This document shows positions 51,533 to 60,619 of a stretch of DNA of 64,000 nucleotides, one piece after another. The notes beneath the pieces are model-generated. The model searched no databases. It was given only the letters and a program-made list of their open reading frames with translations, and was not told the DNA's origin. The position numbers were made by a program, and so were the translations under genes. Source of the stretch: Flavobacterium sp. (GTDB taxonomy: Bacteria > Bacteroidota > Bacteroidia > Flavobacteriales > Flavobacteriaceae). The DNA lies in NCBI GenBank assembly GCA_030153045.1, contig JASLID010000075.1, positions 1-64,000 of the forward strand, given 5' to 3'. The first letter of the stretch is position 1. Every line of letters starts with the position of its first letter.

Positions 51533-53359
51533 ATGATACGAGTAAGATGGGTGTTTTGGACCGTTATTTTTTTGTTAGGATTTCAATGCGAAATGCTAGC
51601 CCAAGATACTATTGTCCCTCAATCAAAAAGTAAAAAAGCATCTTCTGTAAAAATCAGTAAAGCGGCTGATGACCTAAAAGAGTCTTTAGATTCTAATAAT
51701 GAATTAAAGATTGCCAAAAATTATGAAGCGTTAGCCAAGGGATTTGCCGAGAAAGAAGATTTTGTTCACGCAGAAGAATACCTCAAAAAAGCCTTGTCGA
51801 GTTACACTAAACTCAACTTGAATAAAGATAAAACTCGAGTGGCTCGAAGTCTGGCTAAAGTGCAGGAATCCCAAAATAAAGTAACGGCTGCGATTAAGAA
51901 TTATGAAGTGGCAGGAGCGGCATCGATGGATAAAAGTGAAGAACTAGTCAACAAAAACGATGCGAATAGATTGCGAAGTGTAAGTAATCCTGCGGTTCAA
52001 TCAGCCTACAACAAATCGAATATTGTGCTTCTCGAAAAAGAGAATAAAAAATCTGAAGTGGCTGACGCTTATGTGCAGCAAGCAGAAGTGAGTTTGCAAC
52101 AAAAGGATAAAGAAGTGGCTATTCAAAGCTATGAAAAAGCGATTTTGTATTCGAAAGACCAGCCTGAGGAAGTCATTAAAATTAAAAACAAAATAGCTAA
52201 GGTTTATGCTTCTGATAATCAGTTTGACAAAGCCATTACTATTAGTGACAAACTATTGACTGAAGCTAAAACACAAAACGATTTTGACACCCAAATAGAA
52301 CAGTTACAAACATTAGCTACCATTTATTTTAAGAAAAATGAACCTGAAAAAGCCATTTCGTCTTTACAAGAAGCGTATCAATTGGCTGCAAAACAAGGCA
52401 ATACCGAAGAGGTGAAAAACAGTTTGTCGCAATTGCTCCAGTATTACAAAACACATGGTAATGACAAGGAAAGCATTGCTTTGTATGACAATTTTTTTCA
52501 GAATTTCGATCAGTTAATTCGTAAAGACAGTAGTTTAATTGATGCCAAAACTTTTCAAATTACTGAGCAAAGAATCCGACAGTTAGAAAAAGAAAAAGTG
52601 CTTAAAGACGAATTAATTTCGAAGAAAAACACCTTCAATTATATGCTTATGGGATCGGTGGCTTTGTTGTTGTTGCTTTTCGGATTTATAGTAAAAGCGT
52701 TGTATTCTATCAAAACTAAAAACAAAGAAATTGCATTACAATCGTTACGTAGAGAGATGAATCCGCACTTTATTTTTAATAGTTTAAATAGTGTAAACCA
52801 ATTCATATCGCAAAATAAAGAACTCGAAGCAAATAAATACCTGACATCGTATTCGCACTTAATGCGTAATATGATGGAAAATTCAAACAAAGATTTCCTT
52901 AGTTTGGGCAATGAAATTGAACAGCTAAGAAAGTATCTTGATTTAGAACATTTGCGTTTTCAAGATAAATTTGAGTACCAAATTGTTGTTGATGATTCGT
53001 TAGATACCGAAACTACTTCTGTGCCCAACATGCTTATTCAACCTCATTTAGAGAATGCCATTTGGCATGGTTTGCGTTACCGAGAAACCAAAGGGCTGTT
53101 GCTTTTGAAATTTGAATTAAACAGAGGAAAAATTTCAATTATTATAGATGATAATGGCATAGGATTAACCCAAAGTGCAGCATTAAAAACGGACAATCAA
53201 AAGGTGCATCAGTCAAGAGGTGTTACCAATACCAAGGAGCGTATAAGTTTGCTGAATGAATTGTATAAATCAAACATATCCTTTTCTATTACTGAAAAAA
53301 ATAGTGGTACTACCGGTACTATTGTAGAAATAACTTTTCCAAAGCTTGAAAAAATATGA
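51533..53359 (+). CDS. TPR-containing LytS-type sensor histidine kinase
   Basis: This 609-residue kinase has a signal peptide or first helix (about 5-25), five or six TPR units in the periplasm (about 50-340), a single membrane helix (TFNYMLMGSVALLLLLFGF, near 370) and a cytoplasmic His_kinase/HATPase part. The phosphoacceptor His is near 412 in LRREMNPHFIFNSLN. The ATP-binding part has LENAIWHGLRYRE, DDNGIGL and GVTNTKERI. I start at 51533 (MIRVRWVF), the first Met that starts a signal sequence. The next gene, its regulator, overlaps by 4 bp. Confidence 0.92.
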   Translation: MIRVRWVFWTVIFLLGFQCEMLAQDTIVPQSKSKKASSVKISKAADDLKESLDSNNELKIAKNYEALAKGFAEKEDFVHAEEYLKKALSSYTKLNLNKDKTRVARSLAKVQESQNKVTAAIKNYEVAGAASMDKSEELVNKNDANRLRSVSNPAVQSAYNKSNIVLLEKENKKSEVADAYVQQAEVSLQQKDKEVAIQSYEKAILYSKDQPEEVIKIKNKIAKVYASDNQFDKAITISDKLLTEAKTQNDFDTQIEQLQTLATIYFKKNEPEKAISSLQEAYQLAAKQGNTEEVKNSLSQLLQYYKTHGNDKESIALYDNFFQNFDQLIRKDSSLIDAKTFQITEQRIRQLEKEKVLKDELISKKNTFNYMLMGSVALLLLLFGFIVKALYSIKTKNKEIALQSLRREMNPHFIFNSLNSVNQFISQNKELEANKYLTSYSHLMRNMMENSNKDFLSLGNEIEQLRKYLDLEHLRFQDKFEYQIVVDDSLDTETTSVPNMLIQPHLENAIWHGLRYRETKGLLLLKFELNRGKISIIIDDNGIGLTQSAALKTDNQKVHQSRGVTNTKERISLLNELYKSNISFSITEKNSGTTGTIVEITFPKLEKI

Positions 53360-54105
53360 TGACATTGCAAAAAATACAAGCCGTAATTGTGGAAGATGAA
53401 AGTGCTGCTCGAGAAGTACTTAAAAATTATTTGACAAAATATTGCCCGCAGGTTGAAATTGTTGGCGAAGCACAAAACATTAAAGAAGCAGTTCCGTTGT
53501 TGCATGACCTTTTACCGCAATTGGTTTTTTTAGATGTCGAAATGCCTTTTGGAAATGCTTTCGATGTATTGGAAGCTTGTAAAGATTTACAATTTGAAAC
53601 CATTTTTGTTACCGCTTTTTCAGAGTATTCATTAAAAGCATTAAACCAAAGTGCAGCTTATTATTTGCTCAAACCCATCAGTATTGAAGAGTTAATTGTA
53701 GCTGTAAACAAAGTCCAGCAACATCTACTCAATCATGAATTGTTTAACCGAAATAAAATTATCGTTGAGAATTTTAGGGAGACGCAACCAGAGAAAAAAC
53801 AAGTCATTTTACCCACTCTGGAAGGTTTCGAAGTTGTAAAAATGGAAGACATTGTTCGATTGCGAGGTAATGGAAACTTTACCGACTTGTATTTATCCAA
53901 CGGAAGTAAAAAAATGGTGTGTCGTTTTCTGAAGCACTTTTCAGATATTTTGCCTTTTCCTTTTATGCGTGTTCATAAATCACACATCATCAATGTGAAT
54001 TTTGTAAAATCGTACAACAAAGGTGGCTACATCATGTTAAATGATGGCGTCGAAATTGAAATTTCATCAACCTATAAAGAAGACTTTTTACGAAATTTCA
54101 AATAA
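53356..54105 (+). CDS. LytTR-family response regulator
   Basis: This is the partner of the TPR kinase, overlapping it by 4 bp (ATGA). The receiver domain (about 1-125) has the phosphoacceptor Asp60 in LVFLDVEMP, and the LytTR DNA-binding domain occupies about 148-249 (FPFMRVHKSHIINVNFVKSYN). The start may be the first or second Met (53356 or 53359). Its stop abuts that of the next convergent gene. The divergent toroid-vWA operon is a likely target. Confidence 0.93.
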   Translation: MMTLQKIQAVIVEDESAAREVLKNYLTKYCPQVEIVGEAQNIKEAVPLLHDLLPQLVFLDVEMPFGNAFDVLEACKDLQFETIFVTAFSEYSLKALNQSAAYYLLKPISIEELIVAVNKVQQHLLNHELFNRNKIIVENFRETQPEKKQVILPTLEGFEVVKMEDIVRLRGNGNFTDLYLSNGSKKMVCRFLKHFSDILPFPFMRVHKSHIINVNFVKSYNKGGYIMLNDGVEIEISSTYKEDFLRNFK

Positions 54106-56070
54106 CTAAAAGTCAAATTCATTCACCGAAGTTGCAGACGAATCTATCGCAATGGTGTCCTGAACCACTTTAAGTTTTAAAAACGAACGAGCCCTGCCAC
54201 TAACATAAATAGGGATCGATTGCCCTATAGTGTCTTCGGCAGTAATCAAAGCCCTGCGAAGCATCAAATTTCTAATGAATTTCTGATTTCTCTCGGCATA
54301 CGATTTTTGTCTGCCTTCATTATCAAATTGCCACATGAATTTCTTAGGCTTCGGTACAATAGAAGCCAGGAATAAGCATTCATTTAAATTTAAATCAATA
54401 GGTTTTTTCTGAAAATAAAATTGTGCTGCTTCGCCAATCCCATAAACATTAGGTCCCCATTCAATCACATTAAAATACACTTCCAGCATTCTGGATTTTG
54501 AAGCAATGCGGTTGTTCTCTAAAATATAAACCAATAAAATTTCTTCGAGCTTTCTTGAAAGTGTTTTCTCTCGGGTTAGAAATACGTTTTTAACCAATTG
54601 CATACTAATCGTGCTGGCACCACGAGCAAATTTTTCAGTTCTAATGTTTTTTACAATCGATTGTTTAAAGGCTTCATTGATAAATCCACGATGATGGAAA
54701 AACGATGGGTCTTCGGAAGTTAATACTGCTTTTTCCAAGTAAGGTGCAATTTGATCTAAAGGTGTAAAGTTAGGATTGGCCGAACCTACTAAAATAGGAC
54801 GTTGAGCCACCCCTTTGTCAATCGCACGATAGGTAAATTGCTCGTTCAGTTTGGCTAAATTGGCCTCGCCATATTTGGTTATTTTTAGATTTTCTTTGTT
54901 CAAATTGCTGTCGAAAACCAATTGGTTTGGTTTGTTTTTATTGTATTTGAAGTTTAAGGAGTAATCAAAATCTCCTTCCGCTTCCATGCCTTCAAAATGA
55001 GAAAACAATCCTTTAGGAAGGGATGTAATGAAATCTTGGGCTTTCATTTTAGCAACGTCAAGTTTCAATTTATAAATAGTGTCTTCTTCGGTGTTGTATT
55101 CGGCAAAAGGACGAATTTTGATTTTGTTTAATTGTGCCGATGAGGTGTTAGCAATCGAAATGAAATTGCTTCCCAATAAAAAACGATAATCAAAAAGAGC
55201 ATTTTCAATAACGACATCTTTCTTGGCAATTTTTGGATGGTTTACCGTCAAATTGACAATAGAAGCCATACCATCAATATGCAATTCGCCACTTTCCATT
55301 TCTAATTTGTCGAGTTTTATATGGATGTTGTCAAAACTAGATTTTAGTCCGTAACGCTCATCAATATAAGGCAACTGGATTTTCGAAGTATCACCGCTCA
55401 AGAATTTCAAATCGGCTTTTCTATCTCTTGGATCGGCAAAACCTTTAATGTTCCATTTCTGTGAAAAAGTATTGGTTTTGACATCAATATTAGTTTCTAA
55501 TTGGTGATCTGTTAACTGTAATTGCGTCATTTTCAAAGATACTTTTCGACCCATATCGTCCATATGTAATGATAGGTTTTCCAGATTCATTTCCGATGGA
55601 ACAAGATTCAAAGCTTTAGTAAGTAAACGATAAGCCAGCTTGGCGTAATTTCTTTTTTCGTTGATTTCTTCGGTGTTGTCTTTTTTGAGAAAAGCATCAA
55701 AATTGCGGCCGTTTTTATTCTTAACCAATTGGATAAACCCATTTTTCATCTCGAGGTTCTGCAATTGAATATCGCCGGTAACCAATTGGAATAAACTAAT
55801 TCGGGTCTTAATTTTTTCAACAGCAAGGAGCGTGTCAGCTTCTTTAGGTGCTATCACAATCGTGTTGAGTTCAATACCTGAAATACCATCAAAGTGAGCG
55901 TTTTTTACTGAAAAATTGCAGTTATAATCGGTGTCGAATTTGGAAGAAGCTTTTGCAATGGCTTTTTGTAGCAAAATGTCACGGAACACAAAAATCCCAA
56001 CCAAAGTGAGTAGGAACAGCGATACTATAATAGTAAGAAACAGGAAAAACTTTTGTTTTTTAGTTCTCAT
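54106..56070 (-). CDS. AsmA-like / GT51 peptidoglycan glycosyltransferase fusion
   Basis: One N-terminal membrane helix (about 10-32) is followed by an AsmA-like beta region (about 40-400; VKNAHFDGISGIELNTIVI and IQLQNLEMKNGFIQLV). A GT51 domain (about 430-600) contains the peptidoglycan chain-elongation motifs: SEDPSFFHHRG with catalytic Glu453, ARGASTISMQLVKN, KLEEILLVYILE and YFNVIEWGPNVYGI. There is no transpeptidase domain, so it can polymerise lipid II but not cross-link. The 654-residue architecture differs from the short MtgA-type enzymes. It is last in the panC-radA operon. Confidence 0.85.
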   Translation of the reverse strand: MRTKKQKFFLFLTIIVSLFLLTLVGIFVFRDILLQKAIAKASSKFDTDYNCNFSVKNAHFDGISGIELNTIVIAPKEADTLLAVEKIKTRISLFQLVTGDIQLQNLEMKNGFIQLVKNKNGRNFDAFLKKDNTEEINEKRNYAKLAYRLLTKALNLVPSEMNLENLSLHMDDMGRKVSLKMTQLQLTDHQLETNIDVKTNTFSQKWNIKGFADPRDRKADLKFLSGDTSKIQLPYIDERYGLKSSFDNIHIKLDKLEMESGELHIDGMASIVNLTVNHPKIAKKDVVIENALFDYRFLLGSNFISIANTSSAQLNKIKIRPFAEYNTEEDTIYKLKLDVAKMKAQDFITSLPKGLFSHFEGMEAEGDFDYSLNFKYNKNKPNQLVFDSNLNKENLKITKYGEANLAKLNEQFTYRAIDKGVAQRPILVGSANPNFTPLDQIAPYLEKAVLTSEDPSFFHHRGFINEAFKQSIVKNIRTEKFARGASTISMQLVKNVFLTREKTLSRKLEEILLVYILENNRIASKSRMLEVYFNVIEWGPNVYGIGEAAQFYFQKKPIDLNLNECLFLASIVPKPKKFMWQFDNEGRQKSYAERNQKFIRNLMLRRALITAEDTIGQSIPIYVSGRARSFLKLKVVQDTIAIDSSATSVNEFDF

Positions 56071-56092
56071 ATGTGATTTTGTAAGTCGTTAA

Positions 56093-56614
56093 TTAAGATA
56101 ATGAAACGATAAAGATATCGACTTCTTGTTTTTGAGAGGCATATTTTAACTGTAATTCTGAATTTTCGCCCATTCGATTGTAATAATCCAGAGCTTTATT
56201 GGCAAAGAAAATTTGTTGGTGTTTAGGCACATCCGGCATTTGAGGATAAGTTTTATGAAAGAGCATTTCATAATAAGCCTGCCATTCACGTTCGTTTCGG
56301 TCTTCGATGAAATTGCCTTCTGCTTTTTGACCCACATGAATCATTTCGTGAGCAATGAGGTTGAGCATTAATACAAATTCAAATTCGAAAGTATTTTCGG
56401 GAATGCGGATAATTTGTGGTTGTCCGAAAGTACCTTCAGTAGTCATTAAAATATAGTCGGCTTTGGCTTTTTCGCGTAATTCGAAATTTTTGAAGTTGGG
56501 GTGTTTGATGTCGTATTCTTCAATCACTAAATTGGCTGCCGCAACAGTTTCGCCTAATTCGTGATAGGTTTGGATGAGTTGTAATATTTCAGAATAAGGT
56601 TTCAATAGTTTCAA
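56093..56614 (-). CDS. Cytoplasmic HExxH putative metallopeptidase
   Basis: This 173-residue protein contains a zinc-binding HEMIH motif (His89, Glu90, His93) in NLIAHEMIHVGQ and a downstream Glu in REWQAYY (near 110-114), a pattern of short gluzincin-like peptidases. No signal peptide or membrane helix is seen. I do not recognise a named family. It lies 2 bp after radA and 22 bp before the GT51 gene, so it is co-transcribed with both. A house-cleaning or maturation protease is possible. Confidence 0.65.
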   Translation of the reverse strand: MKLLKPYSEILQLIQTYHELGETVAAANLVIEEYDIKHPNFKNFELREKAKADYILMTTEGTFGQPQIIRIPENTFEFEFVLMLNLIAHEMIHVGQKAEGNFIEDRNEREWQAYYEMLFHKTYPQMPDVPKHQQIFFANKALDYYNRMGENSELQLKYASQKQEVDIFIVSLS

Positions 56615-56616
56615 TT

Positions 56617-57978
56617 TTATCCAAACAATTCACTTGCCACATCTTCAATTTTAGCGACCAATTGAATTTTGATTCCCGTATTTTTTAATGATATTTTATT
56701 GTATTTCGAAACAAAAATGGTCGAAAAACCTAGTTTCTCTGCTTCTTGAATGCGTTGGTCGACACGGTTCACAGGACGAATTTCGCCCGAAAGACCTACT
56801 TCGCCTGCAAAACAAAAATCTTTATTGATGGAAATATCTTCGTTTGATGATAAAATAGCAGCTACAACCGCTAAATCGATCGCAGGGTCATCCACAGAAA
56901 TTCCTCCGGTGATATTCAGGAAAACATCTTTAGCACCCAATCTAAAACCAGCACGTTTTTCTAAAACAGCCAAAATCATATTGAGTCGTTTGGCATTGTA
57001 ACCCGTAGTACTTCGCTGTGGTGTTCCATACACTGCTGTGGAAACCAGCGCTTGAATTTCGATCATTAATGGGCGCATGCCTTCAAGGGTAGAAGCAATC
57101 GCTGTCCCTGATAATTCTTCGTTTTTATGTGAAATTAAAATCTCGGATGGGTTAGATACTTCTCGTAAACCCGAACCTTGCATTTCGTAAATCCCTAATT
57201 CGGCGGTAGAGCCAAAACGGTTTTTCAGCGAACGTAAAATACGATACACATGATTCCTGTCGCCTTCAAACTGCAAAACAGTATCGACCATGTGCTCCAA
57301 TATTTTTGGACCAGCAATACTTCCGTCTTTGGTAATGTGACCAATTAAAATCACAGGAATGCTGGTTTCTTTGGCAAACTTTATTAACTCGGCTGTGGTT
57401 TCTCGAATTTGAGAAATGCTACCGGGTGACGATTCAATATAATCAGTATGTAAAGTCTGAATAGAATCTATGATGACAATTTCGGGTTCAATTTCCTGAA
57501 TTTGTCGAAATATATTTTGAGTCTTGGTTTCGGTAAGAATGTAACAATTGTCGCCGTTTGGTGTAATTCGCTCGGCGCGCATTTTGATTTGCTTTTGACT
57601 TTCTTCCCCTGAAACATAAAGTGTTTTATAGGGTAGTTTTAACGAAATTTGAAGTAGAAGCGTACTTTTGCCTATGCCGGGTTCACCGCCTAAAAGAATC
57701 AATGAGCCAGGCACAATGCCGCCTCCTAAAACTCGATTCAATTCACCATCACAAGTGTCCATGCGAACTTCTTGTGTAGAATCGATTTCTTTTACTAATA
57801 ATGGTTTAGCCGCTTTTTTTACTTCAGAAGAATCTATTTTCCAAGTTGCCTTTTCTTCCTTTTGAATAATCTCTTCAACAATCGTATTCCATTCTTTGCA
57901 AGCGTTGCATTGGCCTTGCCATTTGGCATATTGTGTACCGCAACTCTGACAAAAAAAAGAGGTTTTAACTTTGGCCAT
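56617..57978 (-). CDS. radA: DNA repair protein RadA
   Basis: RadA is a RecA-like ATPase that drives branch migration in homologous recombination. The N-terminal zinc finger is Cys10, Cys13, Cys24 and Cys27 (CQSCGTQYAKWQGQCNAC). Walker A is GGEPGIGKST, and the RadA-specific KNRFG motif lies near 253. The C-terminal Lon-like domain spans about 280-450. At 453 residues it is full length. Its start overlaps the esterase stop by one base. Confidence 0.97.
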   Translation of the reverse strand: MAKVKTSFFCQSCGTQYAKWQGQCNACKEWNTIVEEIIQKEEKATWKIDSSEVKKAAKPLLVKEIDSTQEVRMDTCDGELNRVLGGGIVPGSLILLGGEPGIGKSTLLLQISLKLPYKTLYVSGEESQKQIKMRAERITPNGDNCYILTETKTQNIFRQIQEIEPEIVIIDSIQTLHTDYIESSPGSISQIRETTAELIKFAKETSIPVILIGHITKDGSIAGPKILEHMVDTVLQFEGDRNHVYRILRSLKNRFGSTAELGIYEMQGSGLREVSNPSEILISHKNEELSGTAIASTLEGMRPLMIEIQALVSTAVYGTPQRSTTGYNAKRLNMILAVLEKRAGFRLGAKDVFLNITGGISVDDPAIDLAVVAAILSSNEDISINKDFCFAGEVGLSGEIRPVNRVDQRIQEAEKLGFSTIFVSKYNKISLKNTGIKIQLVAKIEDVASELFG

Positions 57979-59240
57979 TATTCTGCTTTTTTCTCTTCTT
58001 TTGGTGTTTCGGTTGGCTCTCCAATTGGGGCTTCTACAGGAGTTTCGGCTGGAATGTCTTCGATGATTTCTTCTTCACCTTTTTTGCCTTTTTTAGGGAG
58101 TAGTCTTTTTAAATCTTCAGCTTTGTTCATCATCATGTCTTTGGTCAAATCACCAATAGGTTCTTTAACAAAAGCATTTTGGTAAAATTTCACTGCCTTT
58201 TTAATTTCACCTTTTTTCTCCCAGTACATTCCCATATGGTAGTCATACAACATGCTTTTTTCATATTGTTGTCCAGAAATTTGTGCTAATTGTTCGAAGC
58301 CTTCATAGGCTTCGTTTTTTAAGACAGCTGCTTCAATAGCTTTGAAGTCGCTTAAACGAACCTTCATTTTTATACCCAATGATTTCTCAATTACATCATA
58401 TTTATCCGTTAAGTATTTCACGTGATCATAAGGAAGCACGGCAATTTTCTCTTGGAATTCTACTTTTGAAATAGGTTGGTAGATAGAGAAAATTTGATAC
58501 AAGGCACTTGGAATTCCACGTGTTGCTAAAGAATAATGTGAAGCGCCTTTAAACTCTTCAAACTTGTAATTAACCAAAGGATTTTTTACGCTTTGCATGT
58601 TTTGGTCTAGGGCTTTGATTTGTGTTTGAAATCTTTTTAAATCGCCATCTGAAGTAGTGTGATAATAAAATACAGGCTCGGTCATGGCTGCCAATCGCTG
58701 CGGGATTCTTTCTTCGGAACCTTTAGCTAATTCAGGGCTTAATGAAATGTATCCATTAAAAATAGGTAATTCTTTGTATAGGAAAGCATTTAAAAAGCCA
58801 GCAGTTACATCAAGTCCTGCAATAACTTTAAATGGGGCAATTCGGTATTTTTTATCCAAATGAGGTAGTAATTCTGAACCTATAAATTCGAAAAAAGCGC
58901 CTCCCTTACCTGTTGGCAAACCTGTGGCGCCATCGAAAGTCGAATCATCATAACGCTCGTCTTGTTTGTTTTGGCTTATCCCAACTAAAATAACTTCGGG
59001 CATATCGTCCCAATAATTTCCATAAGCTAAGTTTCCTTCAAATGGAGCAAATAAAAATTCGCTGTCTAAAATAAGAATTAATGGGTATTTTTTTTCTGGA
59101 TTTGCACCGTAAGAAGCAGGTAGTTTCACCGTAATGTCTCTTTTCGCATTTAATTTTGTCGATTGAAAATGATCAACTGTGGTTTGCGAAAACATTGATG
59201 CCGAAAATAAAAGCACAAATAGTTTTAGTATATTTTTCAT
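57978..59240 (-). CDS. Secreted alpha/beta-hydrolase (esterase family) with C-terminal helical repeats
   Basis: The signal peptide ends near residue 19 (SASMFSQ). The esterase (PF00756-like) domain spans about 25-290, with LILDSEFLF early and the segment FKVIAGLDVTAGFLNAFLY where the nucleophile motif GxSxG would lie. That motif reads GLDVTAG, with Asp in the Ser position, so activity is doubtful. A helical TPR-like part (about 300-385) and a Pro/Glu-rich, low-complexity tail (about 385-420) complete it. It overlaps radA by one base. Possibly a non-catalytic binding protein. Confidence 0.75.
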   Translation of the reverse strand: MKNILKLFVLLFSASMFSQTTVDHFQSTKLNAKRDITVKLPASYGANPEKKYPLILILDSEFLFAPFEGNLAYGNYWDDMPEVILVGISQNKQDERYDDSTFDGATGLPTGKGGAFFEFIGSELLPHLDKKYRIAPFKVIAGLDVTAGFLNAFLYKELPIFNGYISLSPELAKGSEERIPQRLAAMTEPVFYYHTTSDGDLKRFQTQIKALDQNMQSVKNPLVNYKFEEFKGASHYSLATRGIPSALYQIFSIYQPISKVEFQEKIAVLPYDHVKYLTDKYDVIEKSLGIKMKVRLSDFKAIEAAVLKNEAYEGFEQLAQISGQQYEKSMLYDYHMGMYWEKKGEIKKAVKFYQNAFVKEPIGDLTKDMMMNKAEDLKRLLPKKGKKGEEEIIEDIPAETPVEAPIGEPTETPKEEKKAE

Positions 59241-59245
59241 AACGT

Positions 59246-59294
59246 AATAAATTATTGCTTGTGGGGATATTAACGAGCAAGATAATAATTTATT
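59246..59294 (-). repeat. Inverted repeat between the flippase-like and esterase genes
   Basis: AATAAATTATT (59246-59256) and its exact complement AATAATTTATT (59284-59294) lie 27 bp apart and overlap the stop of the flippase-like gene. Being AT-rich and lacking a T run it is not a strong terminator. It could be a processing site in the operon transcript. Confidence 0.35.
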
Positions 59295-60252
59295 TCTTTT
59301 GACCTACTATGGGTAATACTAAAAAGGCAAAAATCCCCAGTAGAATTGTAATTAGAAGTTGTGATGTCCAAATTATCCAGCCAAAAGCATTTCCGGCTTC
59401 GAGCGAAATACCGTACAGAAATAAAATCTTGGCTATTAAAACAGGAAAAAATCCAAAACCACCATTGGTAAAAGACATGGTTAATCCGCCAATTACAAAG
59501 GCTACCATAATGGTTCCCAATTCTATATTACTTGTTGCTTCTAAAGAAAAAACCGTAATGTAAAACATCAATACATAAGACAACCAGATGAGTAAAGTAA
59601 AGAATAAAAACTTCCACTTGTTAGGCATGATCAAAACACTAAAAATCCCTTCTTTTAAGCCTTCCACTTTCGATTTTAAAAAAAGAATAAATTTTAAATT
59701 GGAATGTTTATAAATCAGTAAAAATGCAATCATGCTGAATATTCCAAACAATGCAAACCACAACAATTTTTCGACAGGAATGTATAAAAGTAAAAAATTT
59801 TTTAATGTGGCAAATTCTAGCGAAAGTGCTGTAAAAACAAATAATAAGAGAAAGATTAAATCGACAATTCTTTCGGCTATAATAGTGCCAAATACCTTGT
59901 CAAAAGGGAGGTCTCTGTATTTTTTTAATATTAAAGCTCTAGATACTTCGCCCGAACGAGGGATGGTTAAGTTTATAAAATATCCAATGCTAACGGCTAA
60001 GAAATTCAGTTTAAAATCTGGGATTGCACCAATTTCTTGTAGTGTGTATTTCCAGCGATAAGCCCTGAATGTACAGCCTAAAACAGCAATAATTAGCGAG
60101 ACAAATACATAGTTATAATTTGCTGTAACGAAGTACCTTTTCATCTGAACGATTTGTTCTTCTGAAAAAGAATTATAGGTATAATACGTTAATCCTGCGC
60201 CTAATAAAATAGGAATAAATATACTGGCAAACGAACTGATTTTATTTTTCAC
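59290..60252 (-). CDS. Flippase-like integral membrane protein (LPG synthase TM/UPF0104 family)
   Basis: This 320-residue protein has about eight membrane helices and the family segment TIPRSGEVSRALILKKY near 100, with TIIAERIVDLIFLLLF following and GGFGFFPVLIAKILFLYGI near the C terminus. These match the membrane domain of lysylphosphatidylglycerol synthase without its synthase half. Relatives move lipids or act in membrane lipid metabolism. It begins 2 bp after panD and so is in the same operon, with no obvious link to pantothenate. Confidence 0.85.
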   Translation of the reverse strand: MKNKISSFASIFIPILLGAGLTYYTYNSFSEEQIVQMKRYFVTANYNYVFVSLIIAVLGCTFRAYRWKYTLQEIGAIPDFKLNFLAVSIGYFINLTIPRSGEVSRALILKKYRDLPFDKVFGTIIAERIVDLIFLLLFVFTALSLEFATLKNFLLLYIPVEKLLWFALFGIFSMIAFLLIYKHSNLKFILFLKSKVEGLKEGIFSVLIMPNKWKFLFFTLLIWLSYVLMFYITVFSLEATSNIELGTIMVAFVIGGLTMSFTNGGFGFFPVLIAKILFLYGISLEAGNAFGWIIWTSQLLITILLGIFAFLVLPIVGQKK

Positions 60253-60254
60253 GA

Positions 60255-60605
60255 TTAGGTTAACGAATTGTCATTTTCGTTAGGAAAAATGATGGCAGGT
60301 TTAAAGTTTTTGGCTTCATTTACAGAGATGGTACCGTATGAAATAATGATAATAATATCGCCTTTATGTACTTTACGAGCAGCAGGGCCATTAAGTGTTA
60401 TTTCTCCGCTATTTCTTGGGCCAGTAATGGCGTAGGTTTCTAATCTCTCCCCGTTGTTGATGTTTACGATAGAAACTTTTTCACCTTCATAAATATTAGA
60501 AGCCTCCATTAAAGCTTCATCAATAGTGATACTTCCGATGTAATTTAAATCAGCGCCAGTCACTTTTACGCGGTGTATTTTAGATTTTACGACTTGAATT
60601 TGCAT
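60255..60605 (-). CDS. panD: Aspartate 1-decarboxylase (proenzyme)
   Basis: PanD makes beta-alanine for pantothenate synthesis. The 116-residue proenzyme cleaves itself between Gly24 and Ser25 (NYIGSITID) to form the pyruvoyl cofactor. TGPRNSGEITLNGPAAR near residues 60-76 is the conserved substrate-binding block. It follows panC by 14 bp. Confidence 0.97.
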   Translation of the reverse strand: MQIQVVKSKIHRVKVTGADLNYIGSITIDEALMEASNIYEGEKVSIVNINNGERLETYAITGPRNSGEITLNGPAARKVHKGDIIIIISYGTISVNEAKNFKPAIIFPNENDNSLT

Positions 60606-60619
60606 GCCACAAAGTTAAA

